Shown here in pieces: positions 51,362-59,884 of a DNA stretch of 64,000 bases; within the stretch, counting starts at the first letter, position 1; each line of letters starts with the position of its first letter. This stretch comes from Euclidia mi. Lineage: Eukaryota > Arthropoda > Insecta > Lepidoptera > Erebidae. The DNA lies in NCBI GenBank assembly GCA_944739405.2, contig OX123209.2, positions 14,092,217 through 14,156,216 on the forward strand, written 5' to 3'. The position numbers were made by a program, and so were the translations under genes. Under the pieces are notes generated by a model, which did not search any database, was not told the origin of the DNA, and saw only the letters and a program-made list of their open reading frames with translations.

Positions 51362-51895
51362 TCATCGAATATCTGCAGCACGATCCCGGCAGACTCCGTT
51401 GCGCTGTAAAGCCAAATAGTATTATTATATTTATTTAATAAATATATTGGAATATCGTTAAAGTAAAATCGTTACATGTTTAATAATACATAGTTATTCA
51501 TAAACATAATTATTCAGCTATACACTTACGGTTCCAACGAAAACAGCAAGGGTGACCAGGACCGTGACCGCGAGCCGGGCGTTGACAGCTGAATAAAATA
51601 TACAAAAAAGATAAATCCAACAGCTATAAAATCTAGTGAGTTTGTGAGGATGGGTGGATGAATATATGTGTTACTCTTTCACGCAAAAACTACAACACGG
51701 ATGAAATTGTACACGGGGATAGATTGTCTGGAATAACACATAGACTACCTTTTATTCCGGAAAATTAGTAGTTCTGCAGGGCGCAGCTTTTCCAGCAATA
51801 TCTTAAAACTAATCAAATAACGAAAACGTACCGTATTTCGGGATGCTCTGCGCTCTGGGGACGTGAGCCAGCAGCGTCTTCAAGTTTAGAACCAT
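51362..51895 (-). CDS. Candidate three-exon small membrane protein, unknown
   Basis: Exons on minus: 51895-51832, 51588-51530, 51403-51362, with GT..AG introns (donors GTACGT and GTAAGT; acceptors TTATTCAG and GCTTTACAG). Together they give 54 residues without a stop: MVLNLKTLLAHVPRAQSIP..., then a hydrophobic segment ARLAVTVLVTLAVFVGT, then a basic end ...CRDRAADIR. The N terminus looks like a mitochondrial presequence or signal anchor. In another frame the third exon reads ATESAGIVLQIFDEFGEPLQ, which would suit a mature secreted chain but needs one base removed. The region around the first codons is duplicated at 58.35 kb. Splicing consensus is the main evidence. Confidence 0.3.
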
Positions 51896-52118
51896 ACAGA
51901 AATAAAGAAAATAGACCATTGAACATCTAACTACCTTTTAAAATTAAGTAAGAGTGTCATTATTATTATTTTCTACTTTGTTAACTAGTAAACACCTATT
52001 TAATTGAAAGAAAGTTGTCAGAATGAACCTAAAAATATACAAACTGATTTATTTAGCTATAGAAAAAAAATTGATACCACAATTATAAAATATACGTTTT
52101 AGTATATAGTCATTATAG
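51865..52118 (+). repeat. Segmental duplication, copy 1 left part (continues 52525-52650)
   Basis: Starts GAGCCAGCAGCGTCTTCAAG and is about 97 percent identical to 58354-58613 over 240 bases. It continues after the SINE at 52525 (TAGTCTTACGTTTGCTATT, then CATGTTAGGCCAAAAACAT), which matches 63901-64000. The start of both copies falls at the same base inside the predicted first exon of the small gene above. Confidence 0.9.
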
Positions 52119-52524
52119 CCGTGTGGTTGACGGCATAGAATACAAGTGTCACCACCCCCTATCTTCCCGTGGGTGTCGTAAGAGGCGACTAAGGGAAAAG
52201 ACGATGCAAATACCATCTTTGCGTAGAGACGGAAAACTCGATATCAAACCCTATACGACTGCCTCGTTGGTCTCGCGGCATAAACGTGCGCGTGGGATCG
52301 GGAGGTCCCGGGTTCGATTCCTGGGTCGGGCATTGTTATTGGGTTTTTCTGTCACGAAATTCTCAGTAGCAGCACGAAGTCTGGAAATGTGCCCGGTACG
52401 GCAATAGGCTCGCCCCTTATTACGTGTGACTAAAGTATATCTGGCGAAAAGTGGGTGTAGAAATACGCCTCTGCCTACCCCTTCGGGGATAAAAGGCGTG
52501 ACGATATGTATGTATGTATGTATG
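52119..52524 (+). mobile_element. SINE type C copy 2, complete, with target duplication
   Basis: TCATTATAG at 52110-52118 and 52525-52533. Head CCGTGTGGTTGACGGC, block GTCGTAAGAGGCGACTAAGG, tRNA-like part with box A (GCCTCGTTGGTCTCGCGGC) and box B (GGTTCGATTCC), GGCAATAGGCTCGCCCC, CTGCCTACCCCTTCGGGG, and (TATG)n tail. It sits in duplication copy 1 and is absent from copy 2. Confidence 0.92.
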
Positions 52525-52676
52525 TCATTATAGTCTTACGTTTGCTATTCATGTTAGGCCAAAAACATCTACTTGAAATCAATTTTCTAGTAGCCCGAAC
52601 ACCGGGATGTGAAATACCATGCATTGTATTAAATGCTACTTAGTAATCTCCAAAATCTAATAATTATGTAACAGAA

Positions 52677-52858
52677 GGTGCTGAGAGGGACAGGTCTGCT
52701 GTCCCTCGCACCCGCCCCTATGGACGCATCTTGCGCAGGCCTCCGTCAAGCACACGCGGAGCGTCCCCTCCTGGATCCCTCTTAGCTTCACCGCGGGTGA
52801 CCAATCCACGGTTACTGAGCCCCCCCACCACGACAAGGTGGAGATCCCACGGGGGGGT
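52677..52858 (-). mobile_element. GC-rich retroposon, copy 3 (fragment)
   Basis: Reverse complement of the 5' part of 45617-46223: CCACCACGACAAGGTGGAGA near 52830, CACACGCGGAGCGTCCCC near 52750, ending in GACAG...CTGTCCCTCGCACCCGC at the left. Confidence 0.85.
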
Positions 52859-53214
52859 GCATGTTCTATTTGTGTTTACTATACGTGTCTGTATGTATGT
52901 ACCCGTGTTGTCCCCTCTGTTGTACTTTAATTCACAAATATTATATTATTTATTATTGTTTGCTGGTTTTAGTTTAGACGTCACTAGGGCCTAGTTGAAA
53001 ACCAGCGTCTGACACTCGTCAGGCATATGCTGAACTTAGCATTTAGCATGAGACACGTTATCTACCTATAGACGTTTGTGTTTTTTTTTCTGTATTGCTA
53101 TTTTTTTTGTATTTTGCTGTTATTTTGCTTTTATTGTGAACCATATTCTGTGTCACATCTAAATGGGAAAATAAATATTTTTTTCCTTTTTTCTTTCTAT
53201 TTTACATATAAACA
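52859..53214 (+). mobile_element. LINE 3' UTR-like fragment
   Basis: GTTGAAAACCAGCGTCTGAC, CTCGTCAGGCATATGCTG and a T-rich stretch ending CATCTAAATGGGAAAATAAA. This resembles a LINE 3' UTR frequent in Lepidoptera. No coding part. Confidence 0.45.
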
Positions 53215-54098
53215 TTATTTTGATGAGGCGTTCTTGTAGCTGACCTAGCTCACAGTTTTGTGAAAGGTTTCATTTTCACCTTGTTTGTATGTGAAAAAAT
53301 TATGACATTCATAAGTGAGGTTAGCTTTTGGGGCAAAGTGATTTTGAAATAACCTTATAAGCTCGTCGTATGTAATGTTATCGTCGTCTTTTCCAAATGT
53401 ATTGAATACATCCACGCCATTTTCACCAATGACATGAAGAAATAAAGTTACCTTTCTGCCAGCACTCTCTTCATCCAAGCCAGCACGTAGATAAAATTTA
53501 AATGACTGTACCCATTTTTTCCATTGTTGAGCCAAGTTACCACTCATCACCATGGGCTGTGGACTGGACATTCCAGAAAGTTTCTTGGGCTTTTGATTTT
53601 CTTCAGACATGACGCCGACTTTTCTTAACGATTCTTGTCAAGACTATAGGTACGACACAGATTACGAACCCGATTCTGACACCATGTTTTAGTCGGGTTG
53701 GTTGATAAATAATAATTAGGGACTTCAATCAAACTGGGTTTAATGTGGGTTACAAATACAATAATTGTTACATCTTATAGTAATAGCCTTAACACAACAC
53801 GGATTTAGATCGCCTCCGTACCAAATCTGCCCGGCTGTAGAGTAGTCCGGCGAACATAATTATTATTAATTGAGTCCGCCTCGGTCCGCTAGTTTGCAGA
53901 TCGGTCGGATCGGATATGGCTTACGTGAAGCAACTGTCCGATCCGGTCGTCTGTAGCGAGAACGGATTTTGTCCGCCGGACCAACGGGTTTGGTCCGCCG
54001 GACAAGTTCGAGCGTGTGTTACGGCTATTAGACTGCACGTGTAGATGCGACTACGCGTTGACAGTTCGCGTTCTTAAGGCTAATGATGTTCTATTACA
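53215..54098 (-). mobile_element. Gypsy-type LTR retrotransposon fragment: LTR, PBS and start of gag
   Basis: On minus: a 414-base LTR (54098-53685) from TGTAATAGAACATC to ACTAAAACA; then, without a gap, a primer-binding site TGGTGTCAGAATCGGG (53684-53669); then gag from 53610. Everything after about 53215 is missing, so only the 5' end of the element survives. It inserted in, or recombined with, the LINE to its right. No target duplication can be read. Confidence 0.8.
53217..53610 (-). pseudogene. Gypsy-type gag, N-terminal part
   Basis: 121 codons from MSEENQKPKKLSG. WKKWVQSFKFYLRA, RKVTLFLHVIGENGVDVFNTF and NVTYE-like LTYECHNFFTYKQGENE match the capsid region of Gypsy/Mag-type gag. A short deletion and shift after ETFHKT leads to CELGQLQERLI, after which the element ends. 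The start follows the PBS by 59 bases. Confidence 0.75.
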
Positions 54099-54109
54099 AT
54101 AGTGAAGTG

Positions 54110-54960
54110 ACCAGTCTTACTCATAACAAGGTTGAAATAGGATCATATAATTTTAGGACTAAATCATTGAATATTGTTTTAGAAATAGTTTTACACTTTT
54201 TCCAATCTGCTTTTTTATATTTAAACCTATCAACAGGGGGATTAATATAATATTTATCTATATGTAGTGAAATCTCTGTTATTGTTGGGTAGTGATAGCT
54301 GCCCATAGCATCATCATGTACAGACCATTCGCATATTGATGCGAGGTTAGCACTAATAAAGCTTACAACAATTGCAGACAGATTTCGTCTCGGGTTGTTA
54401 ACAGTTGTAAAACTACCATAATTTAATATACATAAATCCAAGTCATCAATTATATTAAGTAAATCCTGACCTCTGCTCTTAGTGGATATACAAACAAAAG
54501 CAATGTGGTGTGCATTAAAGTCACCACTGACAAATATAGGCTTTGTAAGATCATTAATAATATTACTTAGTCTATTGATCCGTATATGTAAACTAAAAGG
54601 AGGACAGTATACACAAAGAATAGTCAAGCTACCATGCACCGTCGATAAGGACAGAGCAACAGTTTGAATGTCTTTATAAAATCTAGTGTTTAAAACTTTG
54701 TACTTTAAATATGGCTTAATTAGTATTGCTACACCATTATGAATTATTTTAGAATTTTTGTTATAAATATTATATCTAGGTATTCTAAAACTATTGTGAT
54801 TTAAACCATGTTTCGTTAAGTAAGCAAATGTCAATATTTTGTTTTTGTAAGAATTGAATCAGTAAGGGTTTTTTAATTTTAGCACTTCGAATGTTATACT
54901 GATCAATACATAGCTTAGACAGTGTGTAACTTGGATCCATTACATGAGGTTTTTAAGTAG
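54110..54960 (-). pseudogene. LINE ORF2 endonuclease, degraded (I/Jockey group)
   Basis: On minus from about 54940: MDPSYTLSKL, QYNIRSAKIKKPLLI, LLNETW-like start, then ILCVYCPPFS, FVSGDFNAHHIAF, SRGQDLLNIIDD, and a final block GSYHYPTITEI. In active enzymes this block is GSDHYP and an earlier one is IDVSF, so D-to-Y and D-to-V changes have destroyed the active site. Ends at 54121 next to the Gypsy LTR; no reverse transcriptase follows. Confidence 0.8.
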
Positions 54961-54999
54961 TGTTTCTTTAATACTATTTACAGTGGCAGGCGTATTATC

Positions 55000-55550
55000 G
55001 CCCTTATTACCCAGTTCCACCAACGTCTGTACCAGGGACATAAAGTATTTGGGCTTTGATGTCTACTTTAGGAGAGAAATCTCTAGATTTATTACACTAT
55101 GTACAGTATTATTTACAGATGTATTTACAGATATGTACAGACTTATTTACAGATTTATTTACAGTGTTAATTGGTTTTATTTTTGGAGGTGGCAGAGGTG
55201 AAAATTCAGTATTATCACTTGTGTGTTGTTTTGCCATTGTAGCACTTGCATAAGTTACCTTATTTTTCTTTTCTAACACTTTATTTAACTTAATTTGACA
55301 TAATCTCAAAATTGCAAGATGAGGCCCGCTGCAATTGCAACAGCAGATCTCTGTTGGTCTATCACATTCTTTATATAAATGCTCACCTCCACAAATGGAA
55401 CATCTTTGTTTGCCATTGCATATCCTAGCAGAGTGGTTAAATTTAAAGCAACGGAAACATTGCTGTAATGGGGGTATATATTCAAAAACTCTGTAAAAAA
55501 CAAATCATATTGTACATTGTCTGGAACAATATTCGATAGAAAAGTAATGC
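55000..55550 (-). pseudogene. LINE ORF1 C terminus with three zinc knuckles
   Basis: On minus: CFRCFKFNHSARIC, CSICGGEHLYKEC, CCNCSGPHLA, then basic residues; upstream LSLSITFLSNIVPDNVQYD. It precedes the endonuclease fragment at 54110-54960 in the right order and is probably the same LINE copy. Cut at 55556 by a GC-rich MITE; at least two frameshifts. Confidence 0.78.
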
Positions 55551-55555
55551 TAAGG

Positions 55556-55982
55556 CTCAGTTCACACCGAAATGGCAGCGGCTGGAAGCGACGCGCAGCG
55601 GCCGGCATCTAAGAGAAGGCTTGCGGCTGCCCGCGACTGCTCGCGCCCGCGCGCGACTGCGCGCGCCCGCCCGCGACTGCTCGCGGCCGCGCGCAGCTCA
55701 CGTCACGGCTCAGGCTCACGCTATTCCTATGCGCAGTTTATATTCTACATATAACGAAGAAACACGTGTGTAATTAGCTGTGAAAATGAATATTTTGGAT
55801 TTAATAGTTATTGCACGTATAATTGAAAAAGAAGAAGAGGAAACGCGGATTCTTGGGTACACGGCCGCCCGCGCCCTCCCGCGCTTGCTCGCGGCCGCCC
55901 GCGCCTTCCCGCGCATGCTCGCGGCCGCCCGCGCCTTCCCGCGCATGCTCGCGGCCGCCCGCGCCTTCCCGCGCATAGTCGA
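55556..55982 (+). mobile_element. PIF/Harbinger-type MITE with nuclease start and 30-base minisatellite
   Basis: Left end CTCAGTTCACACCG followed by GC-rich DNA. In the AT-rich middle, 55780 on encodes MKMNILDLIVIARIIEKEEE, which resembles the first residues of Harbinger nucleases. It then enters four units of GCGGCCGCCCGCGCCTTCCC (period 30, 55861-55980). The right terminal repeat seems lost. It separates two different LINE fragments. Confidence 0.55.
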
Positions 55983-57775
55983 TCAAGGGAAATACCAAAG
56001 TTTGCACAAGCATTGTCTTAGTTTTGGGTGGTAGGAAGTTTCTTAGGCGATTGATTGTACGTAGAGTACCCGTAATCTTTTTACTGGTTTGAGTATCATG
56101 GTTTTGCCAGCTTAACGTGCAGTCCATAGTCCATGTAGGCCAAGGTTCTTGACTACTGGGCACATATCTATGATGTTACCATCATAAACTAGTGGTGGCA
56201 AGGTGGAGACGTCTAATCTTTTAATTGTCCATTGGCTACCAATTATAATTGCTTGGCATTTGCTAGGATTTACACACAATCAAAGCTTGTCCGACCAGCT
56301 ATGTATGGCACTTAGGTCGCGGTTAACTTTCTGAATTGCGGATGGAACGTCCTCAACGGATGCCTGAGAGTATATCTGCAAGTCATCGGCATACAGATGA
56401 TAAGCGCATTGAAGATTTTGAGTTAGGAGATTAATAAAGATAGAAAATAATAAAGGAGAAAGAACACCGCCTTGAGGAACACCAGAGTTATTGTCACGCC
56501 ACTTCGATGATGACTCGTCGAGGCGGGCAGACTGCTGGCGTCCTCGAAGACAACTTGAGAACCAATCCAGAGCTTCGGATGAGATCTTAAGATGGGTAAG
56601 GAGGGACAGCAGGACATCGTGACTGACGGTATTAAAGGCATTCGAAAAATCGACCAAAGCTAACACAGTGACTTTGGTGTTCTCCATGCCCTCCCTGATA
56701 TCGCCAGTCACTTTGAGAAGGGCGGTTGTAGTACTGTGTCCAGGCCTGAAACCAGATTGGTATGGGCTTAATAAGTTATTTGAAAAAACAAATCTAGACA
56801 ATTGCCTTTGGACACAGGACTCTAGGACTTTGGACAAGAAATGAAGAATAGAGATATAATATAAGCTTAATAGGAATAATATAATTTTTACGCCACAGGG
56901 CTGGGAAGGTGCCAGTAGTAAGGGAAAAGTTTATGATGTGGGAGATGGCTAGAAGGAGTTGGTCTAAGATAGCAGTGATCATGCGCCGGCTGATATCGTC
57001 GCATCCCACAGCATTGGACTTTATAGAAAGGATTATCTTTTTGATCTCATCCGGGGCTAGTGGAGAAAAGTGAAAGGAATCTATGTTGGGTCGGGTTAAA
57101 GAAGCTAAGTAGTTCACTGTGAGACACTCAGTCTGATGATCTAATGTGGTGGTGGTTGTGAAATGTGTATTGATGTCATCCAGACTCAGTGTCCCAAGAC
57201 AGCTAACACGTCGCTGTTTGCCGATACCTAGAGTTCCAAGGAACTTCCAGATATCGGCAGGGGATGAAGAAGAAATATTATGTAGAATGTGTTGGCGTTT
57301 AGCGTTGCGTACCATCTGATTACACCGATTCCTTGCAGACTTGAACAGGTTCCAGTTCTCATCACAGCGGTCCCTTTTATAGATCCGGAAGGCCCGGTCC
57401 CTACGCCTCATTGCCATGCGCACACCCTTAGTAATCCAGGGTGCCGGTGGGCGTTTTAATGTAACTTTTCGTAGGGTAACTATATGATGCCCATGCCGGG
57501 CATCATATAGTTGACAGACACTATTATTAAAAATGCGAACATTTTCGTCTATCGTCGAGGAACCCTCCATAACTTCCCAGTTAAGATTAGCCGCATCTTC
57601 ACAGAGTTTGCCTAAATCCATACGACCAAAACAACGCTTGTGCAAAACTTTAGGCAAGGATTTGGGAGGTTTTAGGTGGTATGAAAGGAAAACAAGGGCG
57701 TGACGGGAAAAACCAGGGGCTGGAAATTGTTCATGGAGGGAAACTAACCGCCATAACCCAATGGGTTAGGGCTAA
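55983..57775 (-). pseudogene. Jockey/CR1-group LINE: linker and reverse transcriptase
   Basis: On minus from 57775: RHALVFLSYHLKPPKSLPKV (end of endonuclease), APWITKGVRMAMRRRDRAF, IWKFLGTLGIGKQRRVSC, then a deletion and shift at about 56840 (IIPI to FLSKVLESCVQRQLSRF). Then YQSGFRPGHSTTTALL, LALVDFSNAFNTVSHD, GVPQGGVLSPLLFSIF, CAYHLYADDLQIYSQA (catalytic DD), CVNPSKCQAIIIGSQ. Ends at LIDYA next to the MITE. Two stops near 56060-56100. A 15-base perfect hairpin lies in its coding sequence (57478-57512). Confidence 0.85.
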
Positions 57776-58353
57776 TGTATGGTTTAGACCAGTAAGTATC
57801 GGTTTATTGGAGGGTACTAACTCTCCGTAACGACGTGCGATGGTGAAAGATCTTCATGACAACTGGGACCGACAGCCTAACATAAGTACTTTGCGAAGCA
57901 CGGCGGATAATTTACTACTATTAATATGATTAAATCATATACTTAACTATCACAATACTTAACCTCAAAATATTTGACATCTTTAATGTCCAATAGCTAA
58001 GAACTGCCTCCGAATATCGTATTCATTTTTTCCTAATTTAATTAGGAGTATATTTACTATATTTTACTGGTCAAATCATCGAGAAGCAAACTTAGCCCAT
58101 CTTCCATACAAGGTCATTCTCCTTTGCTTCAACTATCACGCTTGGCACTATAACAACACGTTTAAAATACATCTGGTTTCAGTCCTTAGACCTACGGTCA
58201 TGTTCTACGACAGTTGTTTTGAGTTAACCTACTATTGACGGTTAAGTGGTACTTATTTGTTTTTCTTTTCACATCACTGTGAGTAAGAGAGGCCGATTTC
58301 TTGAAAACATTGTTTAAGAAAAGTACGAAGGGAAACCATTAACAGATAAAAAA
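57776..58353. other. No gene; short piece of a common repeat
   Basis: 57865-57905 resembles part of the repeat at 50272-50525. The rest is AT-rich without features. Confidence 0.5.
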
Positions 58354-58613
58354 GAGCCAGCAGCGTCTTCAAGTTTAGAACCATACAGAAATAAAGAAAA
58401 TGGACCATTGAACATTTAACTACCTTTTAAAATTAAGTAAGAGTGTCATTATTATTATTTTCTACTTTGTTAACTAGTAAACAACTATTTAATTGAAAGA
58501 AAGTTGTTAGAATGAACCTAAAAATATACAAACTGATTTATTTAGCTATAGAAAAAAAATTATACCACAATTATAAAATACACGTTTTAGTATATAGTCT
58601 TACGTTTGCTATT
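58354..58613 (+). repeat. Segmental duplication, copy 2 left part (continues 63901 to window end)
   Basis: Partner of 51865-52118 plus 52529-52549. It stops at TTTGCTATT (58613) and resumes with ATTCATGTTAGGCC at 63901. The 5.29 kb between is inserted mobile DNA. It shows the pre-insertion state for the SINE in copy 1. Confidence 0.9.
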
Positions 58614-59043
58614 GTGGTACAGGGTTAGCAGGACTTAACATGCTGCTGCGTCCCGCAGTACCAACAACACTACTGTACGTGTCCCGGCTGCATCATTCCA
58701 CCAAAGACGAGGAGGTCGTGGAGTACTTACGCACGAAGACCAACTGGACCTTGAGAGTCGAGAGATTGGAGTCTCGCCATAAAACGAACTTCAAATCGTA
58801 CGTGGTGCGGGTGCCGACACGACATCTTGGCACTTTCCTCAAGGAAGAGTTTTGGCCGAAGGGTGTGGTGTATCGGCGTTTTCAAGAGAGGTTACGAAAT
58901 AATACTCAGCCTAACTTGAAAACAACGTAAACAACAACACTCTGTTGAGTTTTATTATTATAATTATTGTATGTATGTTAGTCTTTAAGGTATATATCTA
59001 TATGGGTTATTGTTACCTGAAATAAATGAATATTATTATTATG
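58614..59043 (+). mobile_element. LINE ORF1-only fragment with ATT tail
   Basis: 58640-58930 encodes VSRLHHSTKDEEVVEYL, LRVERLESRHKTNFKSYVV and FWPKGVVYRRFQERLRN, the C-terminal RRM-like part of a LINE gag-type ORF1. No ORF2 follows: within 100 bases comes AATAAATGAATATTATTATT, a polyadenylation signal and ATT tail. Either an internally deleted LINE or a half-LINE propagated in trans. The 5' end abuts the duplicated segment directly. Confidence 0.65.
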
Positions 59044-59884
59044 TTTCTCTTTCTCGGGTATCATTCTAATTTGTTAGAACAATACCCGGCCCTTTGGCAG
59101 GCGTACACGGAGACATAGGTCCAACGCGCAGAGGCCCTTTGAGAGTTTTAATCTAGGATGTGATGGAACACCTACTGAGGCGCCTCCATCACCGCACTAT
59201 TAAGTACAGTCACGGGTTAGCCGCAGCAGGTGAGGGACTATTGCTACTTATATGGAAACTAATTACTCTGGGCTATTGGGATGGGTGTTAAATGGATAGG
59301 TTTACATGAAAACTATGGATGAATGCCGGCGTCTGCCCTAAGTACTCTTATAGTACGTCGAAAAGGGGCAGACGGTGACTCGCCAGCTCACTAGATGGAC
59401 CCTCTCTAAATAGCCGCCAAGGCAAACAAACTCTACCATAAAGGCAACAAGAGGGCAACACCGGTGTGAGCGGCTAGGGGTGTAGAGCGGTGCGGCACCG
59501 GTTTCGCCATCGCGGGTCTCGTGACCCGGAGCGGGTTTCCCCGTAATTACGCCCTTGACAATGACACTTCCACCCCCGAGCAAATAGCTCTTGCGACTTC
59601 CCTCTGGCCGGCCGACTAAGGCAAGCCGAGTCGAGAGTCTTGCGGGCGCACTTGGAAATCCACTCCGACCAGCCAGTAAAGGCAAGCCGGAGACGAGGCC
59701 CTGAGCGACTCCCTGAAGTGTTCGGGACCGCAGTGTCGCCACACACATTCAGCTCGCCACAAAACTGCCCTGCGGTTTGTAAGCTTTCTTTCTATCCTGT
59801 AATATGTATATCACAAGACAAAGGTGATGTTTGAAAGCTGTTACTCTGCCCTCTGAGATTGCGTTAGTCTCATGATGAGATAAC
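59044..59884 (+). mobile_element. Non-coding 0.84-kb segment between two ATT tracts, unclassified
   Basis: GC-richer than its surroundings, with no sensible frame. Left border at the ATT tail of the ORF1 fragment, right border GAGGGGG followed by TTTATTATTATT. It ends like a non-LTR element on plus whose tail is ATT. Perhaps a non-autonomous or deleted relative of the Dong/R4 element beside it; that is inference. Confidence 0.4.

Noticed and set aside
50862..51365. 167-codon Arg-rich minus protein
   Set aside because: Not recognisable, overlaps a more natural acidic frame and possible exons; kept only as uncertain region.
55801..56163. Fusion protein of LINE RT and alanine/arginine repeats
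   Set aside because: The frame crosses from a LINE fragment into a MITE minisatellite by accident.
59338..59748. 136-codon minus frame
   Set aside because: No motif; region lies between ATT tracts and looks non-coding.
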